Both the position numbers and the translations under genes were made by a program. This document shows, in pieces, positions 1 through 7,850 of a DNA stretch of 13,643 bases. The stretch covers positions 1 through 13,643 of the forward strand of contig JAJJLU010000942.1 in NCBI GenBank assembly GCA_023807065.1. Direction: 5' to 3'. Position 1 is the first letter of the stretch. Each line of letters begins with the position of its first letter. A model generated the notes under the pieces. That model searched no databases and was not told the DNA's origin. It saw only the letters and a program-made list of their open reading frames with translations. This DNA is from Isotricha intestinalis (lineage: Eukaryota; Ciliophora; Litostomatea; Vestibuliferida; Isotrichidae).

Positions 1-1127
1 GATATTAAATTTATTGCACTTTTAAAATCTTTACACATTGTTCCTATTACATCACAATATCTATTCATTGTATCTTTGTCACTTGTTTGTAATTCATTTA
101 TAAATATATCATCACTTAATGTTATCTTATATAATTGATTTATGTTTGGATTTGATATCATCTCATTCAATGATGATTCACTTAATGCTAAAAATGATAT
201 TCCTGTCGAATTTTGTAAATTATGTTTTTGACTTCTTTGACTTAATTGAATTATTGAGTCATATGGATTTTTTTTAAAATGCTTTTTATTTTTTTCTCTT
301 TCTTCTTTTCTTTCTTTTTCTTCTTTTTCTCTTTTTTCTCTTAATTTTCTTTCTAATATATTATTTTCTGAATTTTCATTATCTGATGATATTAATTTAT
401 TAGTATTTTGCATTACTTGATTATTATTATTTTCACAATCTAATATAATTTGAACTCTTTTATTATTAATTTTTTTTAAATTTTTTTTACTTGAAAATTT
501 CTTTGAAATTTCATTTTCTTCAGTGTTAGTATATTTAATACAAGAATTTCTAGATACAAAATCTATTTTATTTAAATCAAATTTAGGAGTATGTCTAACA
601 CTCATTGTTTTCATTCTTTTAAAAGTTTTAATTGGTTTTTTTTCAACTTTCATTTCTTCATCTTCTTTTTTTTCTGATTCTTCACTTTCAAAATCATTAT
701 TTGATTCATAAGAATTATTTATTAATTCTTTATTATTATTTTTAAAAGAATCTGGAATAATAATTTTTTTATTTTTTTGTTCTTTAAAACTTTTCTGAAT
801 TATTTCTGCATAAATTCCATTTTTTATTTTCATATTTTCATTTAACATTTGTTTATACATTTTTTCTTTTTGATTCATATTAAATGAAAAATAATCATTT
901 ATTTTTAATAATTGTTGAATTGTTTGATGTAATTTTTTTATTTGAAATTCCATTTGAATCATTATTTCATAATTTTTACATTCTCTTCCACCTAAACATT
1001 TATTTTTCATTGTCTGATTTTGAAAATTAGATTTTATTTTATTTGAATAATTTGATGAATTCATTGTGTATGATATAAAATTTAATTTTGATTTTGTTCT
1101 TGATTTTGGATTTATATTATTTAGCAT
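1..1127 (-). CDS. Charged, partly coiled-coil protein, 3' end beyond the window
   Basis: An open frame of 375 complete codons plus two bases runs from an ATG at 1127 to the left edge with no stop, so the C-terminus is missing. I do not recognise the family. Residues about 47-110 form a likely helix or coiled coil that starts with a Cys pair (C44, C50). Residues 140-165 are acidic. Residues 257-285 are an almost pure Glu/Lys/Arg helix, which on the plus strand gives the polypyrimidine stretch near 288-350. From about residue 308 the composition becomes less biased (GISFLALSESSLNEM, then a segment with NRYCDVIGTMCKDF near 355-368), suggesting a folded domain continuing off the window. All Gln codons are CAA/CAG. 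The gene diverges from the 1255-2040 gene across 127 bp. A later Met (residue 22) is a possible alternative start. The CDS call is firm because no stop occurs in over 1.1 kb of very AT-rich DNA; the function is unknown. Confidence 0.87.
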   Translation of the reverse strand, partial: MLNNINPKSRTKSKLNFISYTMNSSNYSNKIKSNFQNQTMKNKCLGGRECKNYEIMIQMEFQIKKLHQTIQQLLKINDYFSFNMNQKEKMYKQMLNENMKIKNGIYAEIIQKSFKEQKNKKIIIPDSFKNNNKELINNSYESNNDFESEESEKKEDEEMKVEKKPIKTFKRMKTMSVRHTPKFDLNKIDFVSRNSCIKYTNTEENEISKKFSSKKNLKKINNKRVQIILDCENNNNQVMQNTNKLISSDNENSENNILERKLREKREKEEKERKEEREKNKKHFKKNPYDSIIQLSQRSQKHNLQNSTGISFLALSESSLNEMISNPNINQLYKITLSDDIFINELQTSDKDTMNRYCDVIGTMCKDFKSAINLI

Positions 1128-1254
1128 TTTTTTATTTTGGAAAAAAATAATTTAATGTAAATATATAATAAATAAATTTGTCAAAATATAATAATAAATA
1201 AAATATTATAAAAATATTAATAAAAAAATATTTAAAACTCTAAATTATAAAAAA
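1128..1254. promoter_or_regulatory. Shared upstream region of two divergent genes
   Basis: These 127 bp lie between the start codons of two head-to-head genes and must hold both 5' leaders and any core promoter. The sequence is almost entirely A and T, with several A runs and TATA-like strings. In DNA of this composition such strings carry no information, so no specific element is called. Its regulatory role follows from position only. Confidence 0.4.
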
Positions 1255-2040
1255 ATGAAAACTGTTGATAAAAATTCTGCAAACAATAATTCAAAAAAGA
1301 ATGATAAAGAAGTAAAAACCAAAAAAACATATTCTCCAGAAAAACTGAAAAACTTAGAGCAAGAAAGACAAAAAAGAATAAAAAATGAGAAAATATCAGA
1401 AAAAGAAAACCAGAAAATATATGAAGAAATATTAGAAGAGGCTAAAAAAAATAATTTTAAAACAAAAATAAGAAAAGATGATGATTCAATTGAATTAAAA
1501 ACAAATATAAAGATATCAGAAAAAAAAGCTCAAAATATATTAGAAGAAGGAGGAATGTTAGATGCATATAAATATTTAATTATTCAATTATGTAAAAATG
1601 GTTTACCAACAGGAAATTTATTTGAATATTCTGCTTATGTTATTAAAAATTATGAAAAAAAATGGAAAGAAAAAAAAAGTAAAATTAATAAAGAAAATAT
1701 AGAAAAATATTGGGAACAAAAAGAAAAAGATTTTAAAGAAAAAATTGAAAAAAATAAAAATAATCTTAAAGAAATTAAAAAATTAAATAGAAGTTTAGAT
1801 GAAATTGAAATGAAAAAATATATTAAAGATTTAGATAGAAGTAGATCTTCAAGAGGTATTAAACCTTTAAGAAAAAAAATTGGAGAAAAAGAAGATAATA
1901 ATAAATTGATTCCTTCTACTTTTAAAAAAAAAAATAAAAGCTTAAATAAAAGTAATAATAATAATAATCCTAATAAAGAAAAAAAACAAAATGAAAATAT
2001 TAAAAATTATAAAAAAGATTCTAAAAATTTAAATAAATAA
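1255..2040 (+). CDS. Charged 261-residue protein with a compact conserved-looking island
   Basis: A complete ATG-to-TAA frame. I do not recognise the family. Residues 1-85 are a Lys/Glu-rich, helix-prone arm. Residues 86-140 stand out: GGMLDAYKYLIIQLCKNGLP (99-118) followed by TGNLFEYSAYVIKNYEKKW (119-137) carries hydrophobic and aromatic residues, Gly and Pro turns and one Cys. This is the composition of a small helical domain, unlike the rest of the protein. Residues 141-195 return to a charged helix or coiled coil. Residues 197-261 are basic and disordered, with a Ser/Arg cluster near 197-203 and an Asn run near 236-240. The pattern of a short globular element inside charged helices is common in ciliary and basal-body proteins, but this is only a resemblance in style. 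It diverges from the left-edge gene and converges on the large membrane-protein gene. The start is the first Met of the frame. Confidence 0.87.
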   Translation: MKTVDKNSANNNSKKNDKEVKTKKTYSPEKLKNLEQERQKRIKNEKISEKENQKIYEEILEEAKKNNFKTKIRKDDDSIELKTNIKISEKKAQNILEEGGMLDAYKYLIIQLCKNGLPTGNLFEYSAYVIKNYEKKWKEKKSKINKENIEKYWEQKEKDFKEKIEKNKNNLKEIKKLNRSLDEIEMKKYIKDLDRSRSSRGIKPLRKKIGEKEDNNKLIPSTFKKKNKSLNKSNNNNNPNKEKKQNENIKNYKKDSKNLNK

Positions 2041-2196
2041 AATATTTTCATAAAAAATATTTATATTATTAAATTTTAAAAAAAATATATAAATTATATA
2101 AATAAATGAAATTGATAATATTCTTTACGTTATTTTAAATAAAAATAAATATTTGTAATTTAATAACTATTGTGTAATTGACTATCTAAATATTAT
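2041..2196. other. Convergent intergenic spacer
   Basis: These 156 bp separate the 3' ends of two convergent genes, so they must contain both 3' untranslated regions. AATAAA-like strings occur, but they are expected by chance at this AT content. No RNA gene, repeat or hairpin with a GC-bearing stem is visible. Confidence 0.4.
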
Positions 2197-5100
2197 TTAA
2201 ATGTAATTTAATTCTTCAATTTTTTTATTAGTATTCTCATTATCATTTAATTTATGTCTTTTAATTAAGAACATAATTAAAACAATAAGTATTAAAACTC
2301 CAATAACAATTAAAATAATAATCCAAATTGGAAAATGACTTTCATCTTTTTCACTGGGATTTTGTTTTTTATAAATATATTTTATATTTTCTGGATCTTC
2401 AGCATAAATAATTGTAAATAATTCTTTTGTATTTTCTTGTTGAAGTCTTCTTATAATTTTATTAATAAATTTATTACTATTAATAATAATTGAAATTGAC
2501 TCATTTTCTTTTAATTTTATACAATTTAAAGGATTTGAAATATAATTTAAACTATCATAATCTTCTTCATAACAAATTTTATTTTCTCCTGATTTTTTAT
2601 TTGTTAAATTTAAATTTAAATTATAAGTTTCTTCATTTTTGAAAATAGTATATTTGTTAGATAAACTTTCTTCTTTGTTTTCATCAGTAGTTGAAATCGT
2701 TTTTACTTTATCTTTTGGAATTCCTATTTTAATAAATATAACTGATAAGAAATTCGAATTTAAAGTAATTTCTGTGTTGTTTAAAGTAACTGATGTTTTT
2801 TCATGAGTTAGTTTATCTTTATTTAAAATAATCTTTTCGCCATTAAATATTATTTCAGCAGAAATTTCTTTATTTGAATTTTCAACTAAAGTAAATTTAA
2901 TTGCAAAAGATGAATTAATATTATCATTAATTTTATATTTACTTTCTTTATTTTTTTCAAGAATTAAAGGATAATTAATTCCATAATCTAAATTTATTGA
3001 ATCATCACTTTTTAATCTTTCTATAAAAGAAAGTGAAAACAAAGAAAAAACATTAGATTCACCTAATAATAATAAAGAATTAAAATTTTTATCTTTTGGT
3101 TCTAAATAAAGATTTTCTGATTTATTTATTTTTATTATTTGATTTATACTATTTATTTCTTTTACACTTTGATAATATAATGTTCCATTACTTATTAAAT
3201 CTCTTGCTATAAAATATGCATTTTTAGATTCTGAAATATTTAAAAATAGATAATTTGAAATATATTCTTTTTCAATTGCAAAACCATAATTTTTAATGTC
3301 TAAATTTGATTCTACGTTATAAAAATTAATTTTTGTATCATTTCCAGAAAAATATGATTCAAAATATTTTGTTTCGTTTTTTTCTTTGTTTTCTAAAATA
3401 ATTGTAATATTCTTTTTTGGCTCAATACAAGATTCTGAAATAATATATATTTTATTATCAATATTTTGAATATTATTATTATTTCCTGAAAAAGAAATAA
3501 AATCTCTATCTTTAGTCAAAATAGTTAAATATTTATAATGATTAAAAGAATCTAAATTAATATAATAAATTTCTTTTTCCTCAGGATAAATATATTTCAT
3601 AAGAGTTTCATTTAAATATTTTTCAAATAATTCACCTTTAATTCCTAAAATACCATTATTAGAATTATTTGAAGAAAATAAAACAACAACACTAATATTA
3701 TTATCATTATTATTAAAGAAATAATTAAAATTATTTTCATTAATTTTTTCTAATTCTTTATCACCTATTTTAGGAAGAGATTTTCTAATAATATCTTTAT
3801 CTTTAGTATTATAAGTTTTATAATATAATTTATAATTTTCGACTTCTTCTAATTCAATTCTATAATATATTTTATCTCCTTTTTTTTTTCCACTTATATC
3901 CTGATAAAAATATAATTCTGACTTTTTATCTGAAAGTTGAATTTTATCATTATCATTTATTATATATTTAATTTCTTGAAGTTCGTTTCCAATTCTGAAA
4001 TTTATTTTATTTGATAAATCCTCTTCTTCAGATAAAACATTAATTTCTAAATAAATAGTATATATGGAGTCTTTAACTAATTCATATTTTTCATAATCAT
4101 TTGAAATGATTTCTTGCTTTTCATGAGATAAAGTTAATTTGTTTCTAATTTTATTTGGATCACTTATTTTAGCATTATAATAAAATCTATCAAATTTATA
4201 ACTATTAAATTCAAATTGAAATTTATAATTTCCTTGATTTAAACAAAAATTGATATTAAATTGATTGAAACTGCTTAATTTATTTATTCCTGAACTTAAA
4301 ACAGTTAATTTATTTTCACTTTTTTTTCCTGATTTAACAATTAAATAAATATAATCTGAATTTTTAAAAACTCCATTAATTAATTCTGTGTAATAGTTAT
4401 TTTTAGTAGTATAATCATCATAATTTATAAATTTTCTATCATTAATAATTTTTCCAAATTTTTTATAAAAAAATATTTCTGAATTTGATTGTTCTTGTTG
4501 TTGTAAATTAAATAGTAAATAATTTAAACCTTGAATCTTATATCTAAATATCTTATATTTTCCCTCATTTAGAGAAAAAGAATATTGGTTTTCATCTGTA
4601 AGGTCAGTAATATTAAAAAATCTAAAATCATAAGTTAAATTAAATATTTCATCTATTGAAAATAAATAATAATAATCTATATCATCTTTAATTTCTTGTT
4701 TTAAATATGGATTTTCTATATTTAAAATTATACTTTCATTAAAATTAATTATTTTACAATGCATATTTTCTTTAAATATATATTCTCTATTATTATTATT
4801 TTCAGAATAACAAATTTCCCTTTCCTTATTCCCTTTATTTTCAATATAAATTTGAATAAAATCATTATATTTATTTTTAGGGAAAACAAACAAATTATAA
4901 TTTTTATTAAAAGTTCTTAATTCACTTTCTTCAAAAATTTGATCATAAGAATTAATATCTAAAGCAATAACAAAATTAATTAATCCTTTCCCTGCTTTAC
5001 ATTTAACATTAATTGGTTCTGATAATGCATCAGATTTATCAACAGAATAAGTGTTTGAAACTTTATATTCTTTCTTATTAATTATTAAATAAGGAATTTG

Positions 5101-7602
5101 ATTATCATCATTATTTTGAGCCGCAAAAATATATTTAAAAGTAAATTGAGATTTTAAAATATCTGAATTTTCATCATAATCATAATTATAAATAATATCT
5201 TTTTCATAATTAAATGAAAATGATTCTCCTTTTTTAAATAATATTTTTTCATTTGTATTCACATTATTATAATAATTTAATGTTATTTCTCTATCTTCAG
5301 GGACATTTGGAATATATATAAAATCATATTTATTTAAAGGAAGATATGGGTTTTTATATTCATTTTTATCACTTGATATATCGTATAAACTTGAAATGGA
5401 ATTTAATTGATAATATATTTTTAATCCTTTTAAATTTCCTTCCAAAACAGTATAAATTGAACTTTCATATTTTTTAAATGCTCCTATTATATAATAATCT
5501 TTACTTTTTATTAAAGATATTTTTCGACCTGATAAATTTTTCTTTGACTCAGAATATAAATAAATTATTTTTTCTGTATCATCTTCAAAAAATAAAGATT
5601 GAAAGTTAAAAGTTTCATTTTTTTCTTCATTTTTCACTGTTAAATTTATAGTATTTTCAATTTCATTTTTATGAATTGAATAAATAATTTGTTCTTTAAA
5701 TCCGTGATAAACAGGATTAAATTCAATATATTTTTCTTTATTTGAAAATATTAAAACAATATTATAAGTTTCATTAAAATCTTTTTTTTCAAGAGAATAA
5801 GGTAATTCTTCAGAAGGAGCAACAATAAGATTAAAATTTTGATTCAATCTCTTAACATCAAAAAATTTTTTAAATGAAAAATGAGGAAAAATATTATAAA
5901 AATCCTGATTATTTCCAATTAAATTTAATTTAATTAAAGCACCTTTTGCATTTTCATTTTTTTTTTCAAAAGAAATTTTATTATTTTCATCAATAATTAA
6001 ATTAGATTCTTCAATAAAAGAATCAGAAGTATCTTTTTTTGCATCTTCAAAATCATTATATTCTTTTCCTCTGTAATTAGAATCATCTTTAAATGAAATT
6101 GACTCATGTTTAGTTAAAACAAATTTAATTCTTTCATTTGATTTCATTGAAATATCTAAAAAGAATTTTAGAGAATATTCTTCTGAAATAAAAGGGAAAT
6201 TTAAAGTTTTAATTTTATCTAAATCAATAATAGAATTATAACCTTTATAAATAAAATATGATAATATTAAACTTCCACTTGTTTTTGTGGTTGTCAAAGT
6301 AACTTTGAAATTATATTCTAAATTAGGTGATAATAAAATTGAATTTGGATGATTAACTAATGTTAAATCTTTGCTATCTTCTTCTTTTGAATTCCAATAA
6401 AATACTTTTAGTTCATCATCTGTTTTTGTATAATAAAATGAAAAATCTATTAATATACTTCTTTCTACTGTGCTTGAAGGTATATTATAAAAATAGCTTG
6501 TTTTATCTTTAAAAATTTCTATTATTTGAAAATAACTTTCTTCATTTTTTAATTCTCTTATTTCTCCTGGATTATGTATTTGAAATTTATTTGAATATGA
6601 TTTTGATTTAGAATTATAAAATAAAATATAATATTTTTTCTTTTCTTGTAGATTAAAGTTATCATAATAATTTTTTTCTTCGTCTATTTTTTGAATAATA
6701 TAATCAATTGGGCTTTGTTCATTAGAAAAAAATATTTTTGAATTATCATCATAAATATATAAATCAGGATAATTTTTATGAGCAAAATTAAAAATAATTG
6801 AACTTTCATTTTCTCTAATTGGATTATTATTATATTCCAATATCTTATATTTTTCTTCAGGTAAAATATTTAAAGAAGTATTATCATATGACTTAATTTT
6901 ATTAAAATTAAATAAAGTGAAATTATAAGTAAATATATCATCTTTATGAAATTTAATAAAAAGAAAATCAGTTTCACCATTATTAATCTGTATTGGATAA
7001 GAATTACCAAAATTAACTAAACAATTATCTGTAAAATAAATAAAATCAGAACTCAATTTTCCATTTAGAAGATAAAAAGAATTTTCATCTTTATTTCCCT
7101 TTAAAATTAAGTTAACAATACTTTCAATATCACTATTATTATTAAATTCAAAATAAATGAAAGTTTTATTTATTTCTTGATTAAAACAATTTGTATTAAT
7201 ATATTGAATTTCACTTTTTGGAACTTCTATGATAAATTCGATTTCAACTCCACCTTCATCAACAGCAAAGATATCCACAGTATAATTTTTTAAAGAAATA
7301 TTATAAAAAGTTTTTTTAAAAGTCTCTGAATTTAAAGTAATCACTTCATTATTAAAATGAATTTCAACAATTCCATCCAAATTGTTTTTTTTCATTATTT
7401 GACATGAAAAAATTCCTTTTGATATATCCGAATTTGCATCTATGTCTATTGTTTTTGATTCTCCTTCTTCACCAAGGAATGTTGAAAACATTGTTCCATA
7501 ATTTAATATTGCAGATTCTCTTTCTGAATTTTCTATATTTCCTGGTATTTTGGATTTTGAAAGAAAAATAAAGAATATAAAGAAAATCAATTTTGTTACC
7601 AT
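2197..7602 (-). CDS. Giant type I membrane protein with internally repeated ectodomain
   Basis: An 1801-residue frame from ATG at 7602 to TAA at 2197-2199. The N-terminus is a signal peptide: Lys4, then a hydrophobic core (LIFFIFFIFL, 5-14). A single transmembrane helix lies at about 1758-1780 (PIWIIILIVIGV...), followed by a 21-residue hydrophilic tail starting KRHK. The topology is therefore outside/lumen with a short cytosolic tail. The ectodomain has more than 20 N-x-S/T sequons, only about ten Cys, and alternating hydrophobic/polar segments typical of beta-sandwich domains. Comparing it with itself shows two full copies (about 64-820 and 821-1566) and one partial copy (1567-1715) of the same unit. 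After the partial copy comes a juxtamembrane stretch with RRLQ (about 1717-1720). I do not recognise a named family. A surface or secretory-pathway glycoprotein (adhesion, coat or sorting receptor) is the most that can be inferred. It diverges from the coiled-coil gene at 7851. No internal stop in 5.4 kb makes the CDS very secure. Confidence 0.95.
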   Translation of the reverse strand: MVTKLIFFIFFIFLSKSKIPGNIENSERESAILNYGTMFSTFLGEEGESKTIDIDANSDISKGIFSCQIMKKNNLDGIVEIHFNNEVITLNSETFKKTFYNISLKNYTVDIFAVDEGGVEIEFIIEVPKSEIQYINTNCFNQEINKTFIYFEFNNNSDIESIVNLILKGNKDENSFYLLNGKLSSDFIYFTDNCLVNFGNSYPIQINNGETDFLFIKFHKDDIFTYNFTLFNFNKIKSYDNTSLNILPEEKYKILEYNNNPIRENESSIIFNFAHKNYPDLYIYDDNSKIFFSNEQSPIDYIIQKIDEEKNYYDNFNLQEKKKYYILFYNSKSKSYSNKFQIHNPGEIRELKNEESYFQIIEIFKDKTSYFYNIPSSTVERSILIDFSFYYTKTDDELKVFYWNSKEEDSKDLTLVNHPNSILLSPNLEYNFKVTLTTTKTSGSLILSYFIYKGYNSIIDLDKIKTLNFPFISEEYSLKFFLDISMKSNERIKFVLTKHESISFKDDSNYRGKEYNDFEDAKKDTSDSFIEESNLIIDENNKISFEKKNENAKGALIKLNLIGNNQDFYNIFPHFSFKKFFDVKRLNQNFNLIVAPSEELPYSLEKKDFNETYNIVLIFSNKEKYIEFNPVYHGFKEQIIYSIHKNEIENTINLTVKNEEKNETFNFQSLFFEDDTEKIIYLYSESKKNLSGRKISLIKSKDYYIIGAFKKYESSIYTVLEGNLKGLKIYYQLNSISSLYDISSDKNEYKNPYLPLNKYDFIYIPNVPEDREITLNYYNNVNTNEKILFKKGESFSFNYEKDIIYNYDYDENSDILKSQFTFKYIFAAQNNDDNQIPYLIINKKEYKVSNTYSVDKSDALSEPINVKCKAGKGLINFVIALDINSYDQIFEESELRTFNKNYNLFVFPKNKYNDFIQIYIENKGNKEREICYSENNNNREYIFKENMHCKIINFNESIILNIENPYLKQEIKDDIDYYYLFSIDEIFNLTYDFRFFNITDLTDENQYSFSLNEGKYKIFRYKIQGLNYLLFNLQQQEQSNSEIFFYKKFGKIINDRKFINYDDYTTKNNYYTELINGVFKNSDYIYLIVKSGKKSENKLTVLSSGINKLSSFNQFNINFCLNQGNYKFQFEFNSYKFDRFYYNAKISDPNKIRNKLTLSHEKQEIISNDYEKYELVKDSIYTIYLEINVLSEEEDLSNKINFRIGNELQEIKYIINDNDKIQLSDKKSELYFYQDISGKKKGDKIYYRIELEEVENYKLYYKTYNTKDKDIIRKSLPKIGDKELEKINENNFNYFFNNNDNNISVVVLFSSNNSNNGILGIKGELFEKYLNETLMKYIYPEEKEIYYINLDSFNHYKYLTILTKDRDFISFSGNNNNIQNIDNKIYIISESCIEPKKNITIILENKEKNETKYFESYFSGNDTKINFYNVESNLDIKNYGFAIEKEYISNYLFLNISESKNAYFIARDLISNGTLYYQSVKEINSINQIIKINKSENLYLEPKDKNFNSLLLLGESNVFSLFSLSFIERLKSDDSINLDYGINYPLILEKNKESKYKINDNINSSFAIKFTLVENSNKEISAEIIFNGEKIILNKDKLTHEKTSVTLNNTEITLNSNFLSVIFIKIGIPKDKVKTISTTDENKEESLSNKYTIFKNEETYNLNLNLTNKKSGENKICYEEDYDSLNYISNPLNCIKLKENESISIIINSNKFINKIIRRLQQENTKELFTIIYAEDPENIKYIYKKQNPSEKDESHFPIWIIILIVIGVLILIVLIMFLIKRHKLNDNENTNKKIEELNYI
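2458..2904 (-). repeat. Ectodomain repeat unit, partial copy 3 (residues ~1567-1715)
   Basis: Third, truncated copy next to the membrane. It holds only the opening part of the unit: FTLVENSNKEISAEIIFNGE (near 1584), then SGENKICYEEDYDSLNY and NPLNCIKLKENESISIIIN (1670-1705). These match copy 2 around its ICYSEN...CKIINFNESIILNI block, with both Cys and the NES sequon preserved. The copy then runs into RRLQ and the transmembrane helix, so the protein looks like two whole units capped by one opening module. Confidence 0.6.
2905..5142 (-). repeat. Ectodomain repeat unit, copy 2 (residues ~821-1566)
   Basis: Second copy, with the landmarks in the same order and offset by about 740-765 residues from copy 1: PYLIINKKEYKVSN (near 841), KGNKEREICYSEN and MHCKIINFNESI (930-955), EGKYKIFRY (near 1015), a matching tyrosine-rich block (near 1127), FYQDISGKKKGDKI, and NKEKNETKYFESYF (near 1409) leading to GTLYYQSVKEINS. 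Co-linearity of many weak matches is what makes the repeat credible. Boundaries are approximate. Confidence 0.6.
5143..7413 (-). repeat. Ectodomain repeat unit, copy 1 (residues ~64-820)
   Basis: First full copy of a divergent protein-level repeat inside the 1801-residue gene. Landmarks in order: an entry strand ending EIHFNNEVITLN (near residue 82), LKGNKDENSFY followed by the DNCLVNF Cys (near 193), EEKYKILEY (near 251), a tyrosine-rich block (near 371), FFLDISMKSNERI (near 485), and EEKNETFNFQSLF (near 660) leading to LKIYYQLNSISSL. Boundaries are approximate because they were set by eye; similarity is visible in protein, not in DNA. Confidence 0.6.
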
Positions 7603-7850
7603 TTTTATAAGATATTTAATTATTTTATTATATTATGAAAATTATATAAAAATATCATTTAAATATTTATTATATTCATTCAAATCTAATTTCATATCTT
7701 ACAAATTTTTTCTCTTTGGGAAATTTGATTGAAAAAGAATCTAAAATATCAAATTTATTAAGAATATAAGCTCATATCAGAAATAAATATTGAAAACATA
7801 GTAATTTATAAAATTTTTTTTTTTATTTTTTGAAAAAAAATATAAATTAA
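7603..7850. promoter_or_regulatory. Divergent upstream region with a poly-T tract
   Basis: These 248 bp lie between the start codons of the giant membrane-protein gene (leftward) and the coiled-coil gene (rightward). A T-rich run with a single A interruption at about 7813-7832 sits within 40 bp of the rightward ATG. Rigid T/A tracts often keep promoters nucleosome-poor, which is general knowledge rather than something tested here. No defined transcription-factor site is recognised. Confidence 0.4.

Noticed and set aside
523..711. Plus-strand open frame of 62 codons
   Set aside because: It lies wholly antisense to the left-edge gene; its Phe/Leu/Ser-rich product is the complement of Lys/Glu/Asn codons.
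1950..1972. AAT microsatellite
   Set aside because: It is a short in-frame Asn run inside the 261-residue protein, common in this kind of proteome and not a separate element.
7550..7732. Plus-strand open frame of 60 codons overlapping the start of the giant gene
   Set aside because: Half of it is antisense to the signal-peptide region and the rest is AT-rich promoter; it reads as low-complexity Tyr/Phe/Ile with no supporting feature.
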